A DNA stretch of 64,000 bases from Methyloversatilis sp. RAC08 (GCF_001713355.1 NZ_CP016448.1:3782001-3846000), one strand, 5' to 3'. Numbered from the stretch's first letter, positions 52,528 to 62,140 are shown. A program made the numbers and translations. Notes: generated by a model from the sequence alone, not told the origin.

Positions 52528-53295
52528 TCAGGGTGCGTTCGCTGACACGACTAGCAACCCGTCGTCGAGCCAGCGTGCCAGCCAGCCGCCGATCAGGGTG
52601 CGGGCGTCTTCGGCGGTGACCGATTCGCACGCAGCGGCGAAGGGGGTGCCCGATGCCATCGCCTCGAGCATGGCGGCTTCGTCGTCGTCGATGGAGCGAA
52701 AGTGCGGCTGGAAGCCCTTGCGCCACACGAGCAGTCGGCCCGGTCGGGCCAGCACGTCGACCTGCGGCGGGGCGTCGCTGCGGTCCATCGCATGCCACAG
52801 GTCCAGCGTATTTCGCGTGACGAGCAGCCACTGTGCCGTCGGGTGCAGGCGGAACACCACCTGCGCCCAGTCGTCATCGCCGAAGTCGGCCAGCGTTGCG
52901 CCGGTGACCGGTTCGGCGTCGGCACCGTCGAAGGCCTGCCGCATCGCCCAGTCGAGGCGGGCCAGCTCCGACACTTCCGGGTCGTCCGGCCATGCTGCAC
53001 CCAGCCAGTCGGCGAAGGTGCGGCCGAACGGCCGCAGGCTGAACTGGCTTGGCGGATGGTCGGCGACCCAGGCCAGGGCGGTGGATTCGAAGCGCTCGTC
53101 GCCCAGCCACGCCCAGGTCTTGTCGAAGCTGTCTTTCAGCGTGTCGATCAGGCGGACGCGGTAAGCATTGAAATAGATATGCGCGCGGGCCGCCTTCGCC
53201 AGCCCGCCGGCGTCGGCCAGCGTGCTCAGGAAGTCGTTCGGCCTGTCGTGCAGGTAATCGATGAATTGCGTCTGCAGGCTGGCGAGTGCGCTCAT
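52528..53295 (-). CDS. BufC-like DUF2063 partner protein of the bufferin operon
   Basis: A 255-aa protein of the DUF2063 / HvfC type: [18 protein letters not shown], then [20 protein letters not shown] and FPs-like tail regions; [19 protein letters not shown] is a typical block. In bufferin systems (BufA-BufB-BufC) this partner holds the precursor peptide for the DUF692 enzyme. Its ATG overlaps the stop of the DUF692 gene by 4 bp, so the two are translationally coupled. It is last in the operon and ends in a short convergent gap with gdhA. Confidence 0.88.
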   Translation of the reverse strand: MSALASLQTQFIDYLHDRPNDFLSTLADAGGLAKAARAHIYFNAYRVRLIDTLKDSFDKTWAWLGDERFESTALAWVADHPPSQFSLRPFGRTFADWLGAAWPDDPEVSELARLDWAMRQAFDGADAEPVTGATLADFGDDDWAQVVFRLHPTAQWLLVTRNTLDLWHAMDRSDAPPQVDVLARPGRLLVWRKGFQPHFRSIDDDEAAMLEAMASGTPFAAACESVTAEDARTLIGGWLARWLDDGLLVVSANAP

Positions 53296-54140
53296 GCCAC
53301 GGCCCTTTCGAAGGTCTCGGCGCGGATCGCGATGCGCCGGGCGCGGTCGAGTTCGTGCAGCAGTTCGGGCAGTTCCGGAATGTGGTCGTCGCGCTCGATC
53401 ATCGTCGCCACGTTGCCGAACATGCCGCAGGCGATGTCGTACAGCGCCCAGACCTCTTCGCATACCGGATGGTCGTGCGTGTCGACCAGATGATCGTCAT
53501 GCGTCGAATGGCCGGCCAGATGGATCTGCTGGATGCGGTTCGCCGGCATCGCGTGCAGGAAGTCGAGCGCGTCGAAGCCGTGATTGACGCTGCTCACGTA
53601 GATGTTGTTCACGTCGAGCAGCAGCAGGCAATCCGCTTCGTCGGCCACCGCGCGGATGAAATCCCACTCGGTCGCATCCGACATGCCGTAGCCCAGATAG
53701 CTCGACACGTTTTCGAGTACCAGCCGGCGTCCCAGTTCGTGCTGCACCTGACCGATCTTTCGCACCAGCAGGCGGGCGGATTCTTCGGTGTAGGGCAGTG
53801 GCAGCAGGTCATGCGAATTGCGGCCGTTGAAGCCGGTCCAGCACAGGTGATCGGAAATCCACAGCGGGTCGATGCGTTCGGCCAGCCGCTTCAGTCGGGC
53901 GAGGTAGTGGCGATCGACCGGTTCGTCGGAGCCGATCGACAACGCCACGCCGTGCATGGCCATCGGGTAGTCCGCACGCAGCCGGTCCAGCATGGCCATC
54001 GGCTTGCCGCCGTCGACCATGAAGTTTTCGGAAATGATTTCCAGCCAGTCGAGCGGCGCCCGCTGTTCGAGCAGCGCAGCGTAGTGGGCAGGGCGCAATC
54101 CCAGTCCGAATCCGGGTGATTCACGCGTCAGTTTGTTCAT
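53292..54140 (-). CDS. BufB-like DUF692 multinuclear iron oxidase (MNIO)
   Basis: A 282-aa TIM-barrel enzyme of the DUF692/MbnB family that modifies cysteines in RiPP precursors using a multi-iron centre. Metal-ligand regions are visible: [68 protein letters not shown]. In bufferins it converts cysteine to thiooxazole-like groups that bind copper. A start 9 codons further upstream is also open. It is 123 bp downstream of the precursor gene and coupled to the BufC-like gene, giving the order precursor-enzyme-partner. Confidence 0.92.
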   Translation of the reverse strand: MNKLTRESPGFGLGLRPAHYAALLEQRAPLDWLEIISENFMVDGGKPMAMLDRLRADYPMAMHGVALSIGSDEPVDRHYLARLKRLAERIDPLWISDHLCWTGFNGRNSHDLLPLPYTEESARLLVRKIGQVQHELGRRLVLENVSSYLGYGMSDATEWDFIRAVADEADCLLLLDVNNIYVSSVNHGFDALDFLHAMPANRIQQIHLAGHSTHDDHLVDTHDHPVCEEVWALYDIACGMFGNVATMIERDDHIPELPELLHELDRARRIAIRAETFERAVA

Positions 54141-54263
54141 GGAGGCAGTCTTGTCCGCCGGCGACATCGCGGGAGATGGAAAACCGTTCGCGACCGGACC
54201 ACATGCCCTTGCGGGCAGGCGAGCGGTGCGCGAACGGCGAATAGCCGCAACGCGTGCGCGGGC

Positions 54264-54557
54264 TTACTTGGCGACGAGATCGCCGATGGTGCCGCCCTGT
54301 GACAGGCAATCCTTGGCCGGAATGCCCTTGAAGCCATGGCCCTTGCAGGCATTCTGGCCCTTGCAGCTGTGCTCCGCGGTGGCGCAGTCGCTGTTGCCCT
54401 TGCAGGCGTGCAGGCCGTAGCAATGCACCTTGTCGCTGGCGCCAATGGCCATGCCCTTCGAACCCGCCGGCGCGTCCGCGGCAAAAACCGAACCGGACAG
54501 GGCGAGCGCAGCAGCGGCAGCGGCAATCGAAGCACCGAAATTCAATGTGGTCATCAT
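54264..54557 (-). CDS. Bufferin-type copper-binding precursor peptide (BufA2-like)
   Basis: A 97-aa precursor: a signal peptide (SIAAAAAALALSGSVFAA) followed by a Cys-rich core. Cysteines occur in VHCYG, LHACKGNSDCA, EHSCKGQNACKG and AKDCL, six in all. The ACKGxx...CKG pattern is typical of the second (BufA2) group of bufferins, while BufA1 usually has four cysteines. Bufferins are exported, cysteine-modified peptides that sequester copper. Good ribosome site GGAG; a second ATG three bases on (54554) is equally possible. The DUF692 enzyme and BufC partner follow. A DoxX-type BufD gene is not adjacent. Confidence 0.88.
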   Translation of the reverse strand: MMTTLNFGASIAAAAAALALSGSVFAADAPAGSKGMAIGASDKVHCYGLHACKGNSDCATAEHSCKGQNACKGHGFKGIPAKDCLSQGGTIGDLVAK

Positions 54558-54717
54558 GTTCTCCTGGGTAATGGGCTTGTGTAGGGGCGTGTGCCCGTCT
54601 GGGTCTGTGCGAGAACAACACCCGCCGGCCGGTGGCTGCGCATTGCGCTCTCCCGCCACTAGACCCGGTCGCCATCACCATGCTTACTTCACCCGGAGAA
54701 AAATATCTGTCTGCCGG

Positions 54718-55959
54718 TCAGGGCTTCTTCAGTGCATCGTCATCGGACGGACTGGCCCAGGGCAACTGCTGCTTCTGCGCTTCGTCATGCCAGCGTTCTT
54801 CCTCTTCGTGGATGTAGCGCTGCGTCGTGCGCGCGTCGGTATGACGGGCGTCCTTCTGTACGAAACGTTCGTTCATGCCGCTGTCGAGCTTGGCCGTGAT
54901 GCCGGTATGGCGTCCCCAGTGCGCCGATGCGGCGCGCAGCTTTTCGCGCTTGTGTTCCGACGCCTCGGGCAACAGGTCGGCGGCGGCGTTGAACAGCTTT
55001 TTCAGGATCTGGTTCAGCCGGCGTGCGGTGATCGGGCTGCGGTCCTTGATCGACACCAGCAGCGGCGTGAGGTCGGTGCGTTTCGGCATGGCGCTGAGCC
55101 CCAGATGTTTCCGGTAACGCACCAGCGCATGCACCATGTCGTCGGCTACCGGCACTCTGGCCTGCTTGCCGCCCTTTCCGACAACATGCCACCACCAGCG
55201 GCCGCGTTCCTCGCGAAAGCTGTTCATGCGATGCGATTCCAGCTCGCCGGCACGCGGTGCCAGCATGTAGAGCAGGGCGGCGATGAAGCGTGCGCGTTCG
55301 TACTCGTCGCGTTCTCCGTCGGTTTCGCGCGGCAGGGCTTCGATGGCACGGGTGACCGCATGCCACATCTCCGCATCGAGAAAACGCTCGATCTTCTGCA
55401 TTTCCTCGGTCTGCGCGATCACCTGGGCCGGCCCGGTCGCCGCCATGTTCAGCTTGCGCCGGCGCTGCCGGATCAGCCCGAGCGGGTTCCCCGACAGGTA
55501 GCCGGCGTCCACCAGATAGGCCATCAGCGAATTGATCGCAGCGATGGCGGTGAGTACCGCCGAATCCGACAGCGGGCCGACGAAGGGCCGCCATGCGGGC
55601 TTCACGCGCGGCACCTTGGGCGCGCACCACAGCTTCGCCGGCTGCGGATCGGCGAGAAAGTGCAGATAGCCTTCGAAGTCCTGCCGGTTCAGGCTCGACA
55701 GCGGTTTGCCGCATTCGATCAGCGACCACAGCAGCAGCCGCTCGCATTCGCGCTGGTAGATGCGGTGCGTGCCGGGCGACTGTTCGTACTCGGTCAGGAA
55801 GCAGCGGATGGCGTCGACGTCGTTCGAGGCACTGATCTGCAGGCGCGCGGCATCTGCGCGGTTGATGCCATCGTGACCGTCGAGCGCGGCGGGCACGGTG
55901 ACTTCATCCAGCGGACGGATCGGAACCGGCAGTTCGGGCAGGGCGCTTTCGTCACTCAT
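54718..55959 (-). CDS. Tyrosine site-specific recombinase / integrase
   Basis: A 413-aa recombinase. After an N-terminal SAM-like binding domain (CFLTEYEQSPGTHRIYQREC) the catalytic domain has Arg in MLAPRAGELES (near 235), Lys in VVGKGGKQ, the HxxR box SAHWGRHTG (near 348) and Tyr in TTQRYIHEE (near 380). It is longer than XerC/XerD (about 300 aa) and lacks phage neighbours, so it may be a chromosomal or decayed element integrase. I chose the ATG at 55959; a longer frame upstream has no family character. It is the only mobility-type gene in the window. Confidence 0.85.
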   Translation of the reverse strand: MSDESALPELPVPIRPLDEVTVPAALDGHDGINRADAARLQISASNDVDAIRCFLTEYEQSPGTHRIYQRECERLLLWSLIECGKPLSSLNRQDFEGYLHFLADPQPAKLWCAPKVPRVKPAWRPFVGPLSDSAVLTAIAAINSLMAYLVDAGYLSGNPLGLIRQRRRKLNMAATGPAQVIAQTEEMQKIERFLDAEMWHAVTRAIEALPRETDGERDEYERARFIAALLYMLAPRAGELESHRMNSFREERGRWWWHVVGKGGKQARVPVADDMVHALVRYRKHLGLSAMPKRTDLTPLLVSIKDRSPITARRLNQILKKLFNAAADLLPEASEHKREKLRAASAHWGRHTGITAKLDSGMNERFVQKDARHTDARTTQRYIHEEEERWHDEAQKQQLPWASPSDDDALKKP

Positions 55960-56180
55960 GGCAGAATCGGGCGGACAACGTTGCAGGGCAGGGCAGCCGG
56001 ATGGTAACCGGCCTGCGGAACCAACCGGCGATTGCACCGGTCAGGTTCGCGTCAGTCAGGGATACGATCATCCGGACTCGACAACGACACGAGCCTGTCG
56101 AGCGCTCCGCCCATCGGAGCACTCGGATCAAACAAGGTTATTCTTCGGCCGGACAGACGTAGCCCGACTTCGCAGCGCCC

Positions 56181-58997
56181 ATGAATCCACTTGCCACGAT
56201 AGTGCTGCTGCCCTTGCTGGCAGGCACGTTGCTGTGTTTCGGCCTCGGCCGGGACAATTCGCCCGCCCGCCGCACGCTGACCGCCCTGGCGGCCGGCGGC
56301 GTGACCGTCGCTGCGCTGGCGCTTCTGCTTTCACTCGCACCGCAGATACTGGCCGGCCAGACGTTGATCGCCCATACCGACTGGGTGCCGTCGCTCGGTC
56401 TGGCCATCGGCTGGCGGCTCGACGGCCTGGCGCTCCTGTTCGCGCTGCTGATCACCGGCATCGGTCTGCTGATCGTCATCTACGCGCATTTCTATCTGGC
56501 GGCATCGGACCCGGCCGGCAAGTTCTACACGCTGCTGATGCTGTTCATGGCGGCCATGCTCGGCGTGGTCATGTCGGACAACATCATGCTGCTGGTGGTG
56601 TTCTGGGAGCTGACCAGCGTGTCGTCCTTCCTGCTGGTCGGCTACTGGGGCCACAAGGAAGAGGCGAGGGCGGGTGCGCGCATGGCGCTGGCGGTCACCG
56701 GCGGCGGCGGTCTGGTCATGCTGGCCGGCTTCGTGCTGCTGGGCCAGGTTGCCGGCACCTATGAACTGAGCGAATTGCTGACGCGCGGCGACATCATCAA
56801 GGCCGACCCGCTGTATCCGCTGCTGCTCGGGCTGATCCTGGTCGGCTGCTTCACCAAGAGCGCGCAGGTGCCCTTCCACTTCTGGCTGCCGGAAGCGATG
56901 GCGGCCCCGACGCCGGTATCGGCCTATCTGCATTCGGCCACCATGGTGAAAGCCGGCGTGTTCCTGCTCGCCCGGCTCTATCCGGCGCTCGGCGGCACGG
57001 ACCTGTTCGAGGGGGTGGTCGCCAGTTTCGGACTGGCAACCGTGGCCTTCGCGGCATGGGTGGCGATCTTCAAGCACGACATGAAGTCGCTGCTCGCCTA
57101 CTCGACGGTCAGCCACCTCGGCTTCATCACCTTCCTGATCGGGCTGGGTTCGCCGCTGTCGGCGGTGGCCGCCGTGTTCCACATCCTGAATCACGCCACC
57201 TTCAAGGCGGCATTGTTCATGAGCGCCGGCATCATCGACCACGAGACCGGCACGCGCGACCTGCGCCGCCTCGGCGGCCTGTACCGGCTGATGCCCTGGA
57301 CCGCCACGTTCGCCATGACGGCCGCCGCGGCGATGGCCGGCATCCCGCTGTTCAACGGTTTCCTGTCCAAGGAAATGTTCTTCCACGAAGCGGTCGAGTC
57401 GACGCTGCCGTGGGGTGCGGCCGTGCCGGTCATCGCCACCTTCGCCGGCATCTGTTCGATGGCGTATTCGGTGCGACTGGTGCACGCCACATTCTTCAAT
57501 GGCGCGCCGAAGGATCTGCCGCCGGATGCACATCCGCACGACCCGCCGATCGGCATGCTGGCGCCGGTCGCGCTGCTGGCCGTGCTGTGCGTCGTCGTCG
57601 GTGTGCTGCCAGCCATCACCTACGGCCCGCTGGTCCACGTGGCCGCGACCGCGCTGCTTGGTACCGCCCCCCCCGACTATCACCTGGCGATCTGGCACGG
57701 CTTCAATCTGCCGCTGCTGATGAGCGCCATCGCCGTGGCGGGCGGTCTGGCGCTGTACTTTGCGCTGCAGAAGTCGTTCGGCCTGCCGGGCTACACGCCG
57801 CAGCGCTGGTCCGGCAAGGCCAGCTTCACCTGCCTGATGGACAGCCTGTTCGCCTTCGCCGGCCGGCTGACCGGCCGCATTGAAAACGGATCGCTCCAGC
57901 GCTCGCTGGCACTGATGGTGCTGCTGGTGCTGGTGCTGGCCGCGGCGACTTTCGGTGCCGCGGACAATCTGCCCCAGGCCGGCAGTCGCACGCTGCTCGA
58001 CGCGCCGCCTCTGGCCATCGTCGTGTGGGCGCTGCTGCTCGCGGCGGGCGCGGCCCTGGTGTGGACGCACCACGCTCGCTTCCAGGCGGTCGTGCTGACC
58101 GGCGTCGTCGGCATGGTGACCGCGCTCACTTTCGTCGCGCTGTCGGCGCCCGATCTGGCGCTGACCCAGCTGTCGGTCGAAGTGGTGTCTACCGTGCTGC
58201 TGCTGATGGGGCTTGCGCTGCTGCCGCAGACCTCGCCGCGCGAGTCGAGTTCGCTGCGTTACGGGCGTGACGCCGCGCTCGCGCTGGCAGCCGGCGGCGG
58301 CGTGGCGGCGCTGGCCTGGCTGATGCTGACGCGCGACCATTCGTCGATTTCCTGGTTCTTCCTCGACAACACCTTGCCCGGCGGTGGCGGCACCAATGCG
58401 GTGAATGTGATCCTGGTCGATTTCCGCGGCTACGACACCTTCGGCGAAATCACCGTGCTCGGCATCGCCGCGCTGGGCGCGCTGGCGCTGCTCGACGGCC
58501 TGCGCGTGAAGCGGCCGGCGGTCGATACCGCCGGGCGTGCGTGGACCTTCGAACAGCAGCCGCTGCTGTTGCGCGTTGCGGCGCGCATCGTGCTGCCGCT
58601 GGCGCTGGTGGTGTCGGCCTACATCTTCTGGCGCGGCCACAACCTGCCGGGCGGCGGTTTCATCGCCGGTCTCGTCACCGCAGTGGCGCTGGTGCTGCAA
58701 TTCATGGCGCTCGGCCAGGCGCGTGCCGAATCGGCGCTGCATGGCGCGGCCGGGCGCCGCTTCAGCCGCTGGATAGGCAGCGGCCTGGCTATCGCCGGGC
58801 TGACCGGTGTGGCCGCCTTCGTGTTCGGCAAACCCTTCCTGACCAGCGCGCACGGTCACCCGACGGTAGCCGTGCTCGGAGAACTGCCGCTGGCCAGCGC
58901 AGCGGTGTTCGACCTCGGGGTTTACATCACCGTGGTCGGCGCAACGCTGCTGATGCTGTCGGTGCTCGGCGCCGCCAGCAAGGAGAATCACGGATGA
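56181..58997 (+). CDS. mrpA: Na+/H+ antiporter subunit A fused to a subunit B domain (MrpA/MnhA)
   Basis: A 938-aa membrane protein, the largest subunit of the Mrp cation/proton antiporter. It is related to the NuoL proton channel: helix-rich N-terminal 600 residues with HSATMVKAGVFLLARLYPAL and AYSTVSHLGFITFLIGLG, then the MrpA-specific tail and, at the C-terminus, an MrpB-like domain (YIFWRGHNLPGGGFIAGLV). The A/B fusion is typical of the proteobacterial (group 2) operon. It begins the operon A/B-C-D-E-F-G; the next gene overlaps its stop by 4 bp. The 221 bp upstream are non-coding and should hold the promoter. Confidence 0.94.
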   Translation: MNPLATIVLLPLLAGTLLCFGLGRDNSPARRTLTALAAGGVTVAALALLLSLAPQILAGQTLIAHTDWVPSLGLAIGWRLDGLALLFALLITGIGLLIVIYAHFYLAASDPAGKFYTLLMLFMAAMLGVVMSDNIMLLVVFWELTSVSSFLLVGYWGHKEEARAGARMALAVTGGGGLVMLAGFVLLGQVAGTYELSELLTRGDIIKADPLYPLLLGLILVGCFTKSAQVPFHFWLPEAMAAPTPVSAYLHSATMVKAGVFLLARLYPALGGTDLFEGVVASFGLATVAFAAWVAIFKHDMKSLLAYSTVSHLGFITFLIGLGSPLSAVAAVFHILNHATFKAALFMSAGIIDHETGTRDLRRLGGLYRLMPWTATFAMTAAAAMAGIPLFNGFLSKEMFFHEAVESTLPWGAAVPVIATFAGICSMAYSVRLVHATFFNGAPKDLPPDAHPHDPPIGMLAPVALLAVLCVVVGVLPAITYGPLVHVAATALLGTAPPDYHLAIWHGFNLPLLMSAIAVAGGLALYFALQKSFGLPGYTPQRWSGKASFTCLMDSLFAFAGRLTGRIENGSLQRSLALMVLLVLVLAAATFGAADNLPQAGSRTLLDAPPLAIVVWALLLAAGAALVWTHHARFQAVVLTGVVGMVTALTFVALSAPDLALTQLSVEVVSTVLLLMGLALLPQTSPRESSSLRYGRDAALALAAGGGVAALAWLMLTRDHSSISWFFLDNTLPGGGGTNAVNVILVDFRGYDTFGEITVLGIAALGALALLDGLRVKRPAVDTAGRAWTFEQQPLLLRVAARIVLPLALVVSAYIFWRGHNLPGGGFIAGLVTAVALVLQFMALGQARAESALHGAAGRRFSRWIGSGLAIAGLTGVAAFVFGKPFLTSAHGHPTVAVLGELPLASAAVFDLGVYITVVGATLLMLSVLGAASKENHG

Positions 58998-59335
58998 ATG
59001 TGAGCATGGAGTTTCTGGTCGCCAGCGGCATCGGCTGGGTCACCGCCTGCGGCGTGTTTCTGATGCTGCGCGGCCGCAGCTTTCCGGTCGTGCTTGGCCT
59101 GACGCTGATCGGTTACGCGGTGAATGTGTTCATCTTCGCGATGGGCCGTCTGTGGACCGGTGCGCAGCCCATCATCGGCAACGGCGAGGTGGTGGCCGAT
59201 CCGTTGCCGCAGGCGCTGGTGCTGACCGCCATCGTCATCGGCTTCGCCACCACCGGCTTCGTCATCGAGCTGGCACTGCGCAGCCATCACGAGTCGGGTA
59301 CCGACCAGGTCGACGGCAAGGAGCCCGGCGCATGA
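58994..59335 (+). CDS. mrpC: Na+/H+ antiporter subunit C (MrpC/MnhC)
   Basis: A 113-aa protein with three helices, homologous to NuoK: MEFLVASGIGWVTACGVFLM, then RSFPVVLGLTLIGYAVNVFI, then LPQALVLTAIVIGFATTGFV. Its ATG overlaps the subunit A stop by 4 bp, and its own stop overlaps the subunit D start, so the set is translationally coupled. Confidence 0.93.
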   Translation: MNVSMEFLVASGIGWVTACGVFLMLRGRSFPVVLGLTLIGYAVNVFIFAMGRLWTGAQPIIGNGEVVADPLPQALVLTAIVIGFATTGFVIELALRSHHESGTDQVDGKEPGA

Positions 59336-60948
59336 GCATGGTCAGCCTGATTTCGCCGCATCTGCCGGTGCTCACTGTGCTGCTGCCCGCCTTCACCGCG
59401 ATGCTGCTGGTGCTGATCGGCGACAGTCGAGACCGCCTGGTGCTGGCGCGGCGCATCGCGCTGGCATCGGTCGCGCTCGGCCTCTTGCTGGCGCTCAAGC
59501 TTGCGCTCGACGCGCATGACGGTGAGTTGCGCGTGTATCGCGTCGGCGACTGGCCGGCACCGTTCGGCATCGTGCTGGTGATCGACCGGCTGTCGGCGCT
59601 GATGCTGGTGCTCACGCAGGCGGTCGCGCTGCCGGTGCTGCTGTACGCGAGCGGTGGCTGGGACAGTCACGGCCGGCATTTCCATGCGCTGATCCAGTTT
59701 CAGCTGATGGGTCTGTGCGGCGCCTTCGTCACCGGTGACCTGTTCAACCTGTTCGTGTTTTTCGAAGTGCTGCTGATCGCGTCCTACGTGCTGCTGGTGC
59801 ATGGTCAGGGCAAGGAGCGCTTCCGCGTCGGCGTTCAGTATGTGGCGATCAATCTCGCCGCGTCGGCGCTGTTCCTGATCGGCGTGGCGCTGATCTACGC
59901 CGTGACCGGCACGCTGAACATGGCCGATCTGGCGCAGCGCGTGCCGCAGGTCACCGGTGACGAGGCGCTGGTGCTGAAGGCGGCGGCGCTCATCCTGCTG
60001 GTGGTGTTCGGTGTGAAAGCGGCCATGCTGCCGCTGTACCTCTGGCTGCCGGCGACCTATGCCGCAGCCAGCGCGCCGGTGGCGGCGCTGTTCGCGTTGA
60101 TGACCAAGGTCGGCGTTTACAGCATCGTGCGCGTGCATGGCGTCATTTTCGGCGCCGATGGCGGTGCGTCGGCGCTGGTTGCCGAGCCCTGGCTGCTGCC
60201 GCTGGCGCTGGGTACCAGCGCGCTGGCGGTATTCGGCGCACTGGCCGCACAGACCTTGCCGCGGCTGGTCGCCTATCTGACGATCGCGTCGGTCGGCACG
60301 ATACTCGCGTCACTCGGTCTGTTCAGCACCGCTGCCTGGTCCGCCGCTCTGTATTACATGGCGCACAGCACGCTGGTCATCGCAGCGCTGTTCCTGCTGG
60401 TCGAACTGGTCGCGTCGCAACGCGGCGACGCCGACAGCCGGCTCGAAGCCGGCGCACCGGTGGCACAGCCGGTGCTGCTCGGCCTGATGCTGCTGCTCGC
60501 CGCCGCCTCGGCTGCCGGCCTGCCGCCGCTGCCCGGCTTCATCGGCAAGCTGATGGTGCTGCAGGCGTCCAGCGGTCACGATGCGCAGGTGTGGATCTGG
60601 ATTGTCGTGCTGTCGGTCGGGTTCCTGACGCTGGTCGGACTGGCGCGCGCCGGCAGTCTGCTGTTCTGGAGCACGCGCCCCGAGCTGGCGGGCACCGGTA
60701 CCGCAGCGGGCGCCAGCGGCAAGCTGGTGCTCGCGACGATCGCGCTGCTGGTCGGTGGCGTTGCGATGACCGTGCTGGCCGATCCGCTGAAGCGCTACAC
60801 CGATGCTGCGGCCGCACAGCTGACCGACCACCGTGCCTACGCGCTCGGCGTGCTGGGCGGCGAGGGTGTCGACACCACATTGCCCTATGTTTTCCCGCGA
60901 CCGGCGCCAGGTGTGCCGGTGGGGCAGGGCACGGAAGGAGGGCCGTGA
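59332..60948 (+). CDS. mrpD: Na+/H+ antiporter subunit D (MrpD/MnhD)
   Basis: A 538-aa NuoN/NuoM-like proton-translocating subunit with about 14 helices. Conserved proton-channel segments include DLFNLFVFFEVLLIASYVLL, KAAMLPLYLWLPATYAAA (with lysine), PVAALFALMTKVGVYSIVRV and LAYLT-type SxxS regions. It overlaps subunit C by 4 bp and ends by one base in the subunit E start. Confidence 0.93.
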   Translation: MSMVSLISPHLPVLTVLLPAFTAMLLVLIGDSRDRLVLARRIALASVALGLLLALKLALDAHDGELRVYRVGDWPAPFGIVLVIDRLSALMLVLTQAVALPVLLYASGGWDSHGRHFHALIQFQLMGLCGAFVTGDLFNLFVFFEVLLIASYVLLVHGQGKERFRVGVQYVAINLAASALFLIGVALIYAVTGTLNMADLAQRVPQVTGDEALVLKAAALILLVVFGVKAAMLPLYLWLPATYAAASAPVAALFALMTKVGVYSIVRVHGVIFGADGGASALVAEPWLLPLALGTSALAVFGALAAQTLPRLVAYLTIASVGTILASLGLFSTAAWSAALYYMAHSTLVIAALFLLVELVASQRGDADSRLEAGAPVAQPVLLGLMLLLAAASAAGLPPLPGFIGKLMVLQASSGHDAQVWIWIVVLSVGFLTLVGLARAGSLLFWSTRPELAGTGTAAGASGKLVLATIALLVGGVAMTVLADPLKRYTDAAAAQLTDHRAYALGVLGGEGVDTTLPYVFPRPAPGVPVGQGTEGGP

Positions 60949-61454
60949 TGGCGACCGAAACAGCCCGTTCGAAGCGCTGGCTCGCGCACCCTTTCATGTC
61001 CGCCATCATCGCGGTCAGCTGGCTTCTGCTGCAGCAGTCGTTCGCCGTACCGCAGCTGATCACCGCCACGGTGCTTGCGTTGCTGCTGCCACGCGTACTG
61101 GCGGGTTTTCTCGGGCCGCAGGTGAAGGTGTCGTCCTGGGCAACCGTCGTGCGCTTTGCCGGCATCGTGCTGTGGGACATCGTGGTGTCCAACATCACGG
61201 TCGCGAAAATCGTCCTCAATCCAGCGCGCGAGCCGCAGCCTGCGTGGGTGCCGGTGTCGCTGGACATCCGTCACCCGAACGGCATCGCCTTGCTGGCGAC
61301 CATCATCACGACGACGCCGGGTACGGTGTCGTGCGTGATAGACGAGGACCGCCACGAAATCCTGGTGCATGCGCTCGACTGCAGCGACCCGGCTGCGATG
61401 GCGCAGGACATCAAGAATCGTTACGAACGACCCTTGCGGGAGATTTTCGAATGA
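60948..61454 (+). CDS. mrpE: Na+/H+ antiporter subunit E (MrpE/MnhE)
   Basis: A 168-aa protein: a membrane N-terminus (LAHPFMSAIIAVSWLLLQQS, VVRFAGIVLWDIVVSNITVA) followed by a cytoplasmic tail with LATIITTTPGTVSC and HEILVHALDC, the typical MrpE blocks. It overlaps the end of subunit D by one base and its stop overlaps the subunit F start. Confidence 0.92.
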   Translation: MATETARSKRWLAHPFMSAIIAVSWLLLQQSFAVPQLITATVLALLLPRVLAGFLGPQVKVSSWATVVRFAGIVLWDIVVSNITVAKIVLNPAREPQPAWVPVSLDIRHPNGIALLATIITTTPGTVSCVIDEDRHEILVHALDCSDPAAMAQDIKNRYERPLREIFE

Positions 61455-61720
61455 TGCTGCTGGCCCTCGACATTGCCGTCGCCGCCGTTGCATTGGCCAT
61501 GCTGCTGTGCGCCTTCCGGCTGTTCCGCGGCCCGGAGGTGACCGACCGCCTGCTGGCGCTCGATACGCTCTACATCAATGTGGTGGCATTGGTCGTGCTG
61601 CTTGGCATCCGCCAGCAGACCGAACTGCTGTTCGAGGCGGCGCTGATCGTCGCCATGCTGGGTTTCGTGTCGACCGTGGCGCTGGCGCGCTATCTGACAC
61701 GCGGCGACGTGATCGAGTAA
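61451..61720 (+). CDS. mrpF: Na+/H+ antiporter subunit F (MrpF/MnhF)
   Basis: An 89-aa protein with three helices: LLALDIAVAAVALAMLLCAF, then FRGPEVTDRLLALDTLYINV (conserved 'GP...DR..ALD' motif), then LLFEAALIVAMLGFVSTVAL. Two ATG codons in a row (61451, 61454) leave the exact start open by one residue. Confidence 0.92.
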   Translation: MMLLALDIAVAAVALAMLLCAFRLFRGPEVTDRLLALDTLYINVVALVVLLGIRQQTELLFEAALIVAMLGFVSTVALARYLTRGDVIE

Positions 61721-61731
61721 GGCATATACAT

Positions 61732-62094
61732 ATGGACACCCTGCATCCACTGGTCGAAGCCCTGATATCGCTGATGCTCGTCATCGGCGCGCTGTTCACG
61801 CTGGTCGGCGGCATCGGCCTCGTGCGCTTCGGCGATTTCTTCATGCGCCTGCACGCACCGACCAAAGCCACGACGCTGGGCGTCGGCGGCGTATTGATCG
61901 CCGCGATGATCCACAGCTGGGCCAGCGGCCGCTTCGGTGTGCCCGAACTGCTGATCACGCTGTTCCTGTTCATCACCGCGCCGGTATCGGCCAATCTGAT
62001 GGCCAAGGCTGCGCTGCACCTGAAGGTGCAATCGAAGGCGGGTCATCCGGCGGGCATGGACGATGGCGCGCAAACCCAGGGCGAGCAAGGCTGA
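61732..62094 (+). CDS. mrpG: Na+/H+ antiporter subunit G (MrpG/MnhG)
   Basis: A 120-aa protein with three helices and the MrpG pattern: SLMLVIGALFTLVGGIGLVR, then FFMRLHAPTKATTLGVGG, then ELLITLFLFITAPVSANLMA. Starts 11 bp after subunit F and ends the antiporter operon. Confidence 0.92.
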   Translation: MDTLHPLVEALISLMLVIGALFTLVGGIGLVRFGDFFMRLHAPTKATTLGVGGVLIAAMIHSWASGRFGVPELLITLFLFITAPVSANLMAKAALHLKVQSKAGHPAGMDDGAQTQGEQG

Positions 62095-62140
62095 GCGGGC
62101 GAAAGGGTTCGGGCGGGCTGCCGGAACCGGAATCTACAAG

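Noticed and set aside
54718-56037. Prophage or genomic island boundary at the recombinase
   Set aside because: No structural phage genes, tRNA or flanking direct repeats are visible, and the neighbours are ordinary chromosomal genes.
56331-58991. An 886-codon open frame antisense to mrpA
   Set aside because: Gln/Arg/His-rich translation typical of the reverse strand of a membrane-protein gene; mrpA itself is unmistakable.
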